Source: Variovorax paradoxus
GTDB taxonomy: Bacteria; Pseudomonadota; Gammaproteobacteria; Burkholderiales; Burkholderiaceae_C
Reading direction: 5' to 3'
Assembly (NCBI RefSeq): GCF_000834655.1
Contig: NZ_JXQQ01000018.1
Span: 1-64,000, forward strand
DNA length: 64,000 bases
Part shown: in pieces, positions 19,469 to 27,285 of the stretch
How positions within the stretch are numbered: position 1 is the first letter of the stretch
Layout of the letters: every line of letters begins with the position of its first letter
Position numbers and translations under genes: made by a program
The notes under the pieces: model-generated
The model's input: the letters and a program-made list of their open reading frames with translations, nothing else
What the model was told of the DNA's origin: nothing
The model's database searches: none

Positions 19469-19476
19469 ATGGAACT

Positions 19477-19567
19477 CCCCCAGGCTTCGCGCACTTCGTG
19501 TCGCTTCGCCAACCCCCTCGCCGGTGGCAACACCGGCGGCCCGGCGAAGCCGGTTCCGCGGTGTCCC
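19477..19567 (+). repeat. Two-hairpin 3'-end repeat, copy D
   Basis: Starts eight bases after the SDR stop with CCCCCAGGCTTCGCGCACTT. The tip hairpin here reads CCCGGCGAAGCCGG (one loop change from copies A-C, E), and the outer stem AACACCG/CGGTGT is preserved. The inner CCCC hairpin is weaker (CCCCCTCGCCGGTGG). Confidence 0.84.
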
Positions 19568-19662
19568 GCGAAATGGCCTTGGTGGCTTCATGCGCCGTGG
19601 AAGGCGTGCGGCGCCATTCGCTGGACAATGCGCATTCCTCCCGCTTCCTGCGTGCCCACCCG

Positions 19663-20556
19663 GTGAACCTGCATTTCGACCTGTTCGACCTGAAACTGTT
19701 CGTCTACGTGGCGGATGCGCGCAGCCTCACGCGCGGCGCCGAGAAGGCCTGCATCTCGCTGGCGGCGGCCTCCACCCGCATCAAGCAGATGGAGGAGGCC
19801 GTGGGCGGCAAGCTGCTGCACCGCAGCGCGCAGGGCGTGAGCCTCACGGCCGCGGGGCAGGCGGTGCTCTATCACGCCAAGCGCGTGATGCAGCAGATGG
19901 AGCACCTGCGCTGCGACATGCAGGACTTTGGCAAGGGCATCAAGGGCCATGTGCGGGTGTTCGCCAACACCACCTCGATCACCGAATACCTGCCGCAGAA
20001 GCTCGCGGGTTTCCTCACGCAGCACCCGGCCGTGCAGGTGGACCTGCGCGAATACCTGAGCGAGGAAATCGTGCGTGCGGTGGCCGACGGCGAGGCCGAC
20101 ATCGGCATCCTCGCGGGCGACGTGCACACCGGCGATTTCGACGCGCGCGCCTTTGGCAGCAACCAGCTCGTGCTGGTGGTGCCCACAACGCACCACCTGG
20201 CCGGCGCGCCTTCGGTGGCCTTTGCCGACACGCTCGACGAGCAGCACGTGGGCCTGCACCACGGCAGCGCGATCCATCGCTTCCTGCAGCGGCGCGCGGA
20301 GCTGGCGGGCCGGGGCTTCAACCCGCGCATCCAGGTCAGCAGCTTCGAGGCGATCTGCCTGATGATCGAAGCGGGCGTGGGTGTCGGCGTGTTGCCGTCC
20401 TCGTCGGCGCAGCGTCTGTCGATGGCGATGCAGATCGCGACCGTGTCGCTCAGCGATGCGTGGGCCGAGCGCGAACTCAAGCTCATCGCGCGCAACCGCG
20501 AGCAGTTGCCGGCCTCGGCGCGCGAACTCTTCGATCATCTCGTGGCGCCCGGATGA
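19663..20556 (+). CDS. LysR family transcriptional regulator (first of a tandem pair)
   Basis: 297-residue LysR regulator. The helix-turn-helix covers residues ~8-65 (LFVYVADARSLTRGAEKACISLAAASTRIKQ region, ending GVSLTAAGQAVL); the effector-binding domain follows with FANTTSITEYLPQKL. Start is GTG 19663, placing FDLFDLKLFVYV at the N terminus as usual; an upstream in-frame ATG lies inside the repeat and is unlikely. It shares the uncommon LAAAS recognition-helix sequence with the LysR gene just downstream, suggesting tandem duplication. Likely regulates the catabolic genes that follow. Confidence 0.88.
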   Translation: MNLHFDLFDLKLFVYVADARSLTRGAEKACISLAAASTRIKQMEEAVGGKLLHRSAQGVSLTAAGQAVLYHAKRVMQQMEHLRCDMQDFGKGIKGHVRVFANTTSITEYLPQKLAGFLTQHPAVQVDLREYLSEEIVRAVADGEADIGILAGDVHTGDFDARAFGSNQLVLVVPTTHHLAGAPSVAFADTLDEQHVGLHHGSAIHRFLQRRAELAGRGFNPRIQVSSFEAICLMIEAGVGVGVLPSSSAQRLSMAMQIATVSLSDAWAERELKLIARNREQLPASARELFDHLVAPG

Positions 20557-20562
20557 AGCTCA

Positions 20563-20654
20563 CCCCCAGTCTTCGCGCACTTCGTGTCGCTTCGTCAACC
20601 CCCTCGCCGGGGGCAACACCAGCGGCCCGGCAAAGCCGGTTCCGCGGTGTTCCC
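20563..20654 (+). repeat. Two-hairpin 3'-end repeat, copy E
   Basis: Starts six bases after the stop of the first LysR gene with CCCCCAGTCTTCGCGCACTT, followed by a CCCCCTCGCCGGGGG hairpin and the AACACC/GGTGTT stem with CCGGCAAAGCCGG tip. It separates the two tandem LysR genes. Confidence 0.87.
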
Positions 20655-20728
20655 GGGCCTGGGCTGCGGTGGAATGACGTGTCGCTGATCGCGCGTCATC
20701 GTGGTTGAAGGCCAGAAGGCAAACCTGC

Positions 20729-21616
20729 ATGTCCGCCGACCCGAAATCGCTGCGCCTCTTCGTGGCCATCGCCGACCACGGCAGCATCAGCGAAGGCGCC
20801 AAGCGCTGTCACATCGCGCTTGCGGCGGCGAGCAAACGCATCTCCGACCTTGAAGCCCGCGCGCGGCTGCCGCTGCTGGTGCGGCATGCGCGCGGCGTCA
20901 CGCTCACCTCGGCGGGCCACGGCCTCTTGTTGCACGCGCGCGCCGTGCTCTCGGCCATGGACCGGCTCGGCGCCGAGCTCGATGACTTCCAGAACGGCGT
21001 GGCGGGCGTGGTCAGCATCACGGCCAATGCGTCGACCATCGCGCAATTTCTTCCGGCGCAGATTGGCTCGTTCCTGCGGCTGCACCCGGTGCTCAAGATC
21101 GACCTGCAGGAGCGCGCCAGCACCGAGGTGGTGAAGGCGGTGCAGGCTGGCCTGGCCGACATTGGCGTGATCGAGGGCAACACGCCCGCCGAGACGCTCG
21201 AATGCCTGCCGTACCGCACCGACGAACTCGCCGTGGTGGTGGCGCGCGACCATCCGCTCGGCCGCCGCAAACGCATCGGCGTGGAAGAGGTGCTGCGCCA
21301 CGACCATATCGTGGTGCGCGAAGGCACGGCCCTGCACCGCGTGCTGCTGAGCGCCGCGCTCGAGGCGCAGGTGCCGCTCAAGGTGCGCATGCAGGTGGGC
21401 AGCTTCGACATGGTCTGCCGCATGGTGGAGCAGGGCGTGGGCATCGGCGTGCTGCCCTATGCGGCCATCCTGCCGCAGCTGCAGATACTGAAGCTGCGCT
21501 GCCTGAAGCTCGATGCCCCGTGGGCCATGCGGCGCCACCTGCTGTGCGTTCGCAGGCAGCAGGAACTGACCGTGGCTGCGCGCTCGGTGCTCGAACACCT
21601 GGGCCGGCCCGACTGA
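20729..21616 (+). CDS. LysR family transcriptional regulator (second of a tandem pair)
   Basis: 295-residue LysR regulator. The HTH region (SISEGAKRCHIALAAASKRI) is followed by GVTLTSAGHGLLLHARAVL; the ligand domain starts at ITANASTIAQFLPAQIG. ATG 20729 is chosen over an in-frame start 24 bases upstream because MSADPKSLRLFVAIAD fits the family. Same strand and about 110 bases upstream of the enolase-superfamily gene, the best candidate target together with the Bug and arylmalonate decarboxylase genes. Confidence 0.9.
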   Translation: MSADPKSLRLFVAIADHGSISEGAKRCHIALAAASKRISDLEARARLPLLVRHARGVTLTSAGHGLLLHARAVLSAMDRLGAELDDFQNGVAGVVSITANASTIAQFLPAQIGSFLRLHPVLKIDLQERASTEVVKAVQAGLADIGVIEGNTPAETLECLPYRTDELAVVVARDHPLGRRKRIGVEEVLRHDHIVVREGTALHRVLLSAALEAQVPLKVRMQVGSFDMVCRMVEQGVGIGVLPYAAILPQLQILKLRCLKLDAPWAMRRHLLCVRRQQELTVAARSVLEHLGRPD

Positions 21617-21726
21617 ATCCTGCGGGCCGCGAGCCTTCGCGCGGCGCGAAGGCTCGAAGTCGCCAAAAACGAATTGTTCTCCGGCGGGCCGCGCGCAAAG
21701 ATGCGTGCACACCCAAGGAGACAATC

Positions 21727-22881
21727 TTGAAGATCGTTCGCGTCAGCGCCACGCCGCTGAACATTCCCGTCACCATCGACGTGCTGGGCCTGAACAAGCA
21801 GACCTCGCTCTCGCTGTGCCTCACGGAAATCGAGACCGATACCGGCCTCGTCGGCCACGGCATGACCGCCATCACCGAGGAAGAGATCATCGCCGCCGCC
21901 GTGCGCGAGGTGGCCGGCCCGGCGTTGATCGGCGAAGACCCGATGGCCACCGAGCGCCTCTGGGACAAGCTCTACTGGCTCCTCTCGCCGCGCGGCCAGA
22001 CCGGCTATGCGAGCCACGCCATCGCCGCGCTCGACATCGCGCTGTGGGATCTCAAGGCCAAGGCGCTCGGGCAGCCGCTGTGGCGCCTGCTGGGTGGTGC
22101 GCGCTCCAAGGTGCCGGTGTACGCGACCTTCGGCTTCGGCTTCTTCGAGAGAGACCAGCTCGCCGCCGCCGCGAAGCTCTGGGTCTCTCAGGGCTTCCAG
22201 CGCCTGAAGATGACCGTGGGCGGCCATGCGCTCGCGCGCCGCGACGAGCCGCGGCCGATCGACGAAGTCATCGCCGAAGACGTGCGCCGTGTCGCTGCGG
22301 TGCGCGAGGCCGTCGGCCCCGACGTGAAGCTGTACGTCGATGCCAACTGCGGCCTTGACCTGTTCCACGCCACCGAGCTGGCGCGCCGCATCGAGCCCTA
22401 CGGCATCAGTTTCTTCGAGGAGCCGCTCACGCAGAACGACGTGCGCCAGATGGCCCAGCTGCGCGCGCGCACCAGCATCCCGCTCGCCTGCGGCCAGAAC
22501 GAGGGCCTGGCCTTCCGCTTTCGCGACCTGCTGGTGAACCAGGCGGCCGACGTGCTGCAGCCCAACGTGACCATCTCGGGCGGCTACTCGCAGTGCCTGA
22601 AGATCGCGGGCATGGCGCAGGCCTTCAACGTGCCCATCGACAACGGCGGCGCCTGGCCCTTCCACAACATGCACCTGCATGCGGGCGTGTCGAACGGCGG
22701 GCTGGTCGAATACCACTACGTGGCGGTGCAGATGCTCAAGCAGATCTTCGACGGCCTGCCGGTGCCCGAGCAGGGCTGGCTCACACTGCCCGAGACGCCG
22801 GGGCTCGGCTTTGCGCCCAATGCGGAACGCGTGCGCGAGCTTGCCAAGCTGCCGACCTCGCACGGCAAGGGCAAGGCCTGA
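21727..22881 (+). CDS. Mandelate racemase/muconate lactonizing enzyme family (enolase superfamily) protein
   Basis: 384-residue TIM-barrel enzyme that would abstract a proton alpha to a carboxylate using Mg2+. The capping domain (1-~125) is followed by the barrel. Metal ligands are D205 (VDANCG), E231/E232 (FFEEPL) and, unusually, Q257 in place of the normal glutamate (ACGQNEG). The usual K-x-K on the second strand reads L-K161-M-T163, so the second lysine is missing. A histidine (H313, FHNMHLH) sits where the His of the His-Asp dyad is expected. Start is TTG 21727 with AAGGAG at 21715-21720. Begins the Bug/arylmalonate decarboxylase operon; reaction unknown. Confidence 0.85.
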   Translation: MKIVRVSATPLNIPVTIDVLGLNKQTSLSLCLTEIETDTGLVGHGMTAITEEEIIAAAVREVAGPALIGEDPMATERLWDKLYWLLSPRGQTGYASHAIAALDIALWDLKAKALGQPLWRLLGGARSKVPVYATFGFGFFERDQLAAAAKLWVSQGFQRLKMTVGGHALARRDEPRPIDEVIAEDVRRVAAVREAVGPDVKLYVDANCGLDLFHATELARRIEPYGISFFEEPLTQNDVRQMAQLRARTSIPLACGQNEGLAFRFRDLLVNQAADVLQPNVTISGGYSQCLKIAGMAQAFNVPIDNGGAWPFHNMHLHAGVSNGGLVEYHYVAVQMLKQIFDGLPVPEQGWLTLPETPGLGFAPNAERVRELAKLPTSHGKGKA

Positions 22882-22916
22882 GCCACCGGCCATTCAAAAA
22901 AGACAACGGAGACACG

Positions 22917-23921
22917 ATGAACACCAGACAAGCGATCCGCCCGACACGCCGGTGTGCACTGCAGGCAGCAATGGCCCTGGGCCTTGCGGGCGCGCTCGCG
23001 GTGCCCTCGGCCTGGGCCCAGAAGTATCCCGACAAGCCCATCCGCCTCATCGTCGGCTACTCGGCCGGCGGCGGCGTCGATGCAGTCGCGCGGCTCTTGG
23101 GCACGCGGCTGTCGACGGTGCTGGGCCAGCAGGTGCTGGTGGAGAACCGCACCGGCGCGACCGGCCTCATCGCCGCCGACCTCGTCGCCAAGTCAGCGCC
23201 CGACGGCTACACGCTGATGATGGGCGACAGCGCCCTGCTGATCGCCAAGCTGCTGCAGCCGAAGATCGCGCTCGATCCGCTGACCAGCTTCAAGCCGGTG
23301 GCGGGTGCCTTCATCTCGCCGCTGATGATCGTCACCGGCAACGACTTTCCCGCGAAGACGCCGGCCGAGTTGGTCGCCCAGCTCAAGGCGAACCCGGGGC
23401 GTTTCTCCTTCGCCACCTCGGGCGTGGGCACGGTGCAGCACCTGGGCTTCGAGATGCTCAAGCAGTCCACCGGCAGCTTCGTGGTGCATGTGCCGTACCG
23501 GGGCGCCGCGCAGATCGTGCCCGATGTGATCGGCGGGCAGGTGCCCATCGGCGTGGTCAGCGCGACGGCGGCGATGGCGCAGGCCAAAGCGGGCAAGCTG
23601 CGTGCGGTGGCGCTGATGAACAACGCGAAGCTCGAGGGCGCGGAAAGCGTCGCGCCGTTGGCCGATGCGCTGCCGGGCTTCGACGTGGCGCCGCGCATCT
23701 TCGTGCTCGCACCGGCAGGCACCCCGGGCGACATCGTCGACAAGCTCTCGGCGGCGGTGAAGACGGTGCTCGATACGCCGGAGGCCGGCGCCGCTGCGGC
23801 AGCGCAGGGCACGCTGCGGGCCTATTCGACGCCGGCCCAGCTGGGCAAGGACATGGCCGATGAAACCGTGCGGTGGAAGCGCATCATCACCGAGCAACGC
23901 ATCGTGGCGGAAGGAGGCTGA
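22917..23921 (+). CDS. Bug-family tripartite tricarboxylate transporter substrate-binding protein
   Basis: 334-residue periplasmic binding protein. A twin-arginine-like stretch (PTRRCALQAAMALGLAGAL) precedes the cleavage site near SAWAQ; the mature N terminus KYPDKPIRLIVGYSAGGGVDAVARLL is classic Bug. Lies between the enolase-superfamily gene (36 bases upstream) and the arylmalonate decarboxylase gene (one base downstream), so it most likely captures the carboxylate processed by those enzymes. No membrane TctAB partner is nearby. Confidence 0.93.
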   Translation: MNTRQAIRPTRRCALQAAMALGLAGALAVPSAWAQKYPDKPIRLIVGYSAGGGVDAVARLLGTRLSTVLGQQVLVENRTGATGLIAADLVAKSAPDGYTLMMGDSALLIAKLLQPKIALDPLTSFKPVAGAFISPLMIVTGNDFPAKTPAELVAQLKANPGRFSFATSGVGTVQHLGFEMLKQSTGSFVVHVPYRGAAQIVPDVIGGQVPIGVVSATAAMAQAKAGKLRAVALMNNAKLEGAESVAPLADALPGFDVAPRIFVLAPAGTPGDIVDKLSAAVKTVLDTPEAGAAAAAQGTLRAYSTPAQLGKDMADETVRWKRIITEQRIVAEGG

Positions 23922-23922
23922 G

Positions 23923-24624
23923 GTGGCACATCTCGGCTTGATCGTCCCCCCCGCCGCCGGCGCCGTGCCGGTGGACGGTCCGCTGCTCTACGGCGACCGC
24001 ATCCGCTTCAGCGCGCGCGGCCTCGGCCTCGGCGAAATCTCCACGCGCGGATACACCGAGGTCATCGACTCGGTGATCGCCAAGGCGCTGCAACTCAAGG
24101 CCGATGGCGTGAGCGCCGTCTCGCTCATGGGCACCTCGCTGAGCTTCTTTCGCGGCGCCGCATTCAACCGGCAACTCGAAGCGGAGATGGCGCGCGCCAC
24201 GGGGCTTGTCTGCACGACCATGAGCAATGCCATCGTCGCCGGGCTCCGCAGCCTGAACGTGCGGCGCGTGGCGGTGGCCACGGCGTACATCGACGAGGTC
24301 AATGTTCAGTTGCGGAACTACCTTGAGCAGAACGACTTCGAGCCGCTGGCGCTCGAAGGCCTGTCCATCTCCGACGTGCAGGAAGTCGGCACGGTGCCGA
24401 CGCAGGTGCTGGTGGACCTGAGCCGGAAGGTGTTCGAGGCGCAGCCGGGCGCGGACGGCATCCTCATTTCCTGCGGTGGCCTAGTCACGCTCGACGCAGT
24501 GCGAGAGGTCGAGGCGCTGCTGAAGGTGCCCGTGGTCTCCAGCTCGCCCGCGGGCTTCTGGGACCTTGTGCGCAAGGCCGGGCTCGATGCGCGCTCGCCC
24601 GGCCACGGGCGCCTGTTCGACTGA
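23923..24624 (+). CDS. Arylmalonate decarboxylase-like enzyme (Asp/Glu racemase superfamily)
   Basis: 233-residue cofactor-free decarboxylase homologue. From memory of the Bordetella bronchiseptica enzyme (240 residues), the match extends over the whole length: N-terminal IVPPAAG, dioxyanion loop G70-T71-S72 (GTSLSFFRG; G74-T75-S76 there), Y122 in ATAYIDEVN (Y126) and catalytic C184 in SCGGLVTLD (C188), each offset by four. That enzyme converts alpha-aryl-alpha-methylmalonates to (R)-2-arylpropionates. GTG 23923 with AAGGAGG five bases upstream; one base after the Bug stop. Maleate isomerase is the next-best alternative but lacks this motif set. Natural substrate unknown. Confidence 0.86.
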   Translation: MAHLGLIVPPAAGAVPVDGPLLYGDRIRFSARGLGLGEISTRGYTEVIDSVIAKALQLKADGVSAVSLMGTSLSFFRGAAFNRQLEAEMARATGLVCTTMSNAIVAGLRSLNVRRVAVATAYIDEVNVQLRNYLEQNDFEPLALEGLSISDVQEVGTVPTQVLVDLSRKVFEAQPGADGILISCGGLVTLDAVREVEALLKVPVVSSSPAGFWDLVRKAGLDARSPGHGRLFD

Positions 24625-24630
24625 GGCGAC

Positions 24631-25998
24631 TCAACCGAGCAGGCGACCGACCTTCGGCGCATCGGCCAGCTGCCAGATGCGCTGGCACGCCGCCTTGGCC
24701 TCGTCGGCCGTGGCGCCTTCGCCGTAGTGTGCGAGGCGCTGCATCTTGTCCTCGATTTCCGCGCGGCTCAGGCTGTTGCCCGGATCGCCCTTGGGCTCGT
24801 CCACGCGGCCTTGCAGCGTGCGGCCGTCGGCGGTTTCGACGCTGACCTTGCCGATCCAGCGGGCGGGGTAGGCGGTGTCGACTTCGGTGTCGAGCTGCAT
24901 CGCCACCTTGTCGCGAAAGCCCGCGACCTCGGGCGCGAGAAAGTCGCGGTCGAATTCGCCGAGACCTGCGCGGCCGTGCACCGCGATCAGGCCGAGCACC
25001 GTGCCCATCGAGAACTTGCCCTGGTGCACCGTTGCGGGCACGGTCACGCGGCCCAGCACGTCGATGGCGCCCTGGTGCACATGCGTGGTGACATGCGCCA
25101 CGTCGCCGTGCGTGAGCTTGTTCTGCGTCATCACCTGCAACAGCGCGTCGGCGGCGGGGTGCGTGTGGCGGCAGGAGGCGTGGTACTTGAACGAGGTCTC
25201 GGCGAGCGTCCAGCGGGTGCCGAGGCCATCGGTGAGCTTGGCCGGATCGGCGTCGCTCGACATGCCGGCGCCCAGGCCCTGTGCGCCTTCGAGGATCTTC
25301 GCGGCGCCGGTAAAGCCGTCCTGCGCAAGGTATGCCGACATCAGCCCGCTCGATGCGGCATGTGCGCAGTGCAGTTGCTTGGAGTCGGCCGCATCGCGCA
25401 GGAACTCCCACACGCCGGCCGATTGCGTGCCGGCCGAGCCGAAGGCATGCAGCATCTGCTGCGGCGTGAGGTCGAGAAGGCGGCCCACAGCCGCGGCGGC
25501 GGCGATCGTCCCGGCCGTCGCCGTGGTGTGAAAGGTCTTGTAGTGCGAGCGCCCGAGAAATTCGCCGACGCGGATGCCGACCTCGTAGCCGGCGACCACG
25601 GCGACCAGCAATTGCTCGCCGCTCGCGCCGATGCTCTGCGCCACCGCGAGCGCCGGCGCGATGACCACGGCAGCAGGGTGGAACACCGAGCCGTTGTGCA
25701 CATCGTCCTGCTCCACGAAGTGGGAGGCCGCCGCATTCACCAGCGCGGCGAACAGCGGCGAGCTGGTGCGGCGCGACGTCAGTATTTCGCTCGGCCCATC
25801 GGCGGGCCCCATCATCTGAGCGAAGCGCTCGATGCTGCGTATCGGCCGCGCGGTGCGGGCCGCGAGCACCGAGCCGAGCCAGTCGAGCATCAGGTCCTCG
25901 GTGCGGCGCAGCACCGGCGCGGGAATGTCTGCGAACTTCAGGTCTGAAGCGAAGGTGGCGAGCACCTTGCTGGGATGGTCGATGGTGGCGGAGGTCAT
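24631..25998 (-). CDS. MmgE/PrpD family protein
   Basis: 455-residue member of the 2-methylcitrate dehydratase / cis-aconitate decarboxylase / iminodisuccinate epimerase family. Family landmarks include LDWLGSVLAARTARP near the N terminus, the EQDDVHNGSVFHPAAVV substrate region, GYEVGIRVGEFLG and FKYHASCRHTHPAADAL. These enzymes act on tri- or dicarboxylates without an iron-sulfur cluster. Third gene of the minus-strand operon (citryl-CoA-lyase-like, acyl-CoA dehydrogenase, MmgE); it is convergent with the arylmalonate decarboxylase gene, with only six bases between the stops. Reaction cannot be told from sequence. Confidence 0.9.
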   Translation of the reverse strand: MTSATIDHPSKVLATFASDLKFADIPAPVLRRTEDLMLDWLGSVLAARTARPIRSIERFAQMMGPADGPSEILTSRRTSSPLFAALVNAAASHFVEQDDVHNGSVFHPAAVVIAPALAVAQSIGASGEQLLVAVVAGYEVGIRVGEFLGRSHYKTFHTTATAGTIAAAAAVGRLLDLTPQQMLHAFGSAGTQSAGVWEFLRDAADSKQLHCAHAASSGLMSAYLAQDGFTGAAKILEGAQGLGAGMSSDADPAKLTDGLGTRWTLAETSFKYHASCRHTHPAADALLQVMTQNKLTHGDVAHVTTHVHQGAIDVLGRVTVPATVHQGKFSMGTVLGLIAVHGRAGLGEFDRDFLAPEVAGFRDKVAMQLDTEVDTAYPARWIGKVSVETADGRTLQGRVDEPKGDPGNSLSRAEIEDKMQRLAHYGEGATADEAKAACQRIWQLADAPKVGRLLG

Positions 25999-26013
25999 GA
26001 AGGATCCTTTCGT

Positions 26014-26104
26014 GGAACACCGAGGAACCGGCTTTGCCGGGCCTCTGGTGTTGCCCCCGGCAGGGGGGAGGAGAAGCGACGCGAAGTGCGCGAAGCCTGG
26101 GGGT
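26014..26104 (-). repeat. Two-hairpin 3'-end repeat, copy F
   Basis: On the minus strand it starts about three bases after the acyl-CoA dehydrogenase stop (26108-26110) with CCCCCAGGCTTCGCGCACTT. The middle is altered (GCGTCGCTTCTCC and CCCCCCTGCCGGGGG), but the CCGGCAAAGCCGG tip and outer stem remain. It separates that gene from the MmgE gene within one operon. Confidence 0.85.
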
Positions 26105-26107
26105 CAG

Positions 26108-27271
26108 TCAAAAAGAGCGGGGCAGGCCGAGCATGTGTTCGGCGACATAGCTCAGGATGAGGTTGGTCGAAATTGGCGCCACTTGGTAGAGCCGCGTCTC
26201 GCGGAACTTGCGCTCGATGTCGTATTCGCAGGCGAAGCCGAAGCCCCCGTGGAATTGCAGGCACGCGTTGGCCGCCTCCCAGCTCGCCTTGGCCGCAAGG
26301 TATTTCGCCATGTTGGCCTGCGCGCCGCAGGGCTCGCGTGCATCGAACAGGCGGCACGCTTCGTAGCGCATGAGGTTGGCCGCCTCGATCTCGATGAACG
26401 CCTCTGCAATCGGAAACTGCACGCCCTGGTTCTGGCCGATGGGCCGGCCGAAGACCACGCGCTCCTTCGTGTACGCCGTCACCTTGTCGATGAACCAGTA
26501 GCCGTCGCCGATGCATTCGGCCGCGATCAGGGTGCGCTCGGCGTTCAGGCCGTCCAGGATGTACCTGAAGCCCTGGCCTTCCACGCCGATCAGGTTCTCC
26601 GCAGGGATCTCGAGGTTCTCGAAGAACAGCTCGTTGGTCTCGTGGTTGACCATGTTGAGGATCGGCCGCACCGTCATTCCCTTGCCAATGGCTTCGCGCA
26701 GGTCGACGATGAAGATCGACATGCCCTCGGATTTCTTCTTCACGTCCGCGAGCGGCGTGGTGCGCGCGAGCAGGATCATCAGGTCCGAGTGCTGGATGCG
26801 CGAGATCCACACCTTCTGTCCGTTGATGAGGTAGCGGTCGCCCTTCCTCACCGCGGTGGTCTTGATCTTGGTGGTGTCGGTGCCTGTGCTGGGCTCGGTC
26901 ACGCCCATCGACTGCAGGCGCAGCTCGCCGGTTGCGATGCGGGGCAGGTAGTCGCGCTTCTGCGCTTCGCTGCCGTGGCGCAGCAGCGTGCCCATGTTGT
27001 ACATCTGGCCGTGGCAGGCGCCGGAGTTGCCGCCGCAGCGATTGATCTCTTCCATGATCACCGAGGCTTCGGTGAGGCCGAGGCCCGAGCCGCCGTACTC
27101 CTGCGGAATCAGCGCGGCCATCCAGCCGGCCTTGGTGAGCGCATCGACGAATTCGGCGGGGTAGCCGCGGGCCTCGTCGATCTTGCGAAAGTATTCGTTG
27201 GGGAACTGCGCGCACAGGTCGCGCACGGCGTCGCGGATGTCGGGAAAGCTCTTGTCGTTGGCGTTGTTCAT
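26108..27271 (-). CDS. Acyl-CoA dehydrogenase family protein
   Basis: 387-residue flavoprotein of the acyl-CoA dehydrogenase fold. Domain landmarks are YGGSGLGLTEASVIMEE, the flavin-binding MGVTEPSTGTDTTKIKT and WISRIQHSDLM, and FHGGFGFACEYDIERKFRETRL. At the place where most members carry the catalytic base in a YGGTNEI-type motif, this one reads QVAPISTNLILSYV, without the glutamate. It may therefore use a base elsewhere, or catalyse another reaction. ATG 27271 (MNNANDKSFPDIRD). Fourteen bases after the citryl-CoA-lyase-like gene, so same operon. Confidence 0.9.
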   Translation of the reverse strand: MNNANDKSFPDIRDAVRDLCAQFPNEYFRKIDEARGYPAEFVDALTKAGWMAALIPQEYGGSGLGLTEASVIMEEINRCGGNSGACHGQMYNMGTLLRHGSEAQKRDYLPRIATGELRLQSMGVTEPSTGTDTTKIKTTAVRKGDRYLINGQKVWISRIQHSDLMILLARTTPLADVKKKSEGMSIFIVDLREAIGKGMTVRPILNMVNHETNELFFENLEIPAENLIGVEGQGFRYILDGLNAERTLIAAECIGDGYWFIDKVTAYTKERVVFGRPIGQNQGVQFPIAEAFIEIEAANLMRYEACRLFDAREPCGAQANMAKYLAAKASWEAANACLQFHGGFGFACEYDIERKFRETRLYQVAPISTNLILSYVAEHMLGLPRSF

Positions 27272-27285
27272 CGGTCGTTGCTCTT

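Noticed and set aside
4867-26104. Repeats interpreted as a CRISPR array or insertion-sequence ends
   Set aside because: Copies are kilobases apart, without spacers, without a transposase and without matching terminal repeats around a gene.
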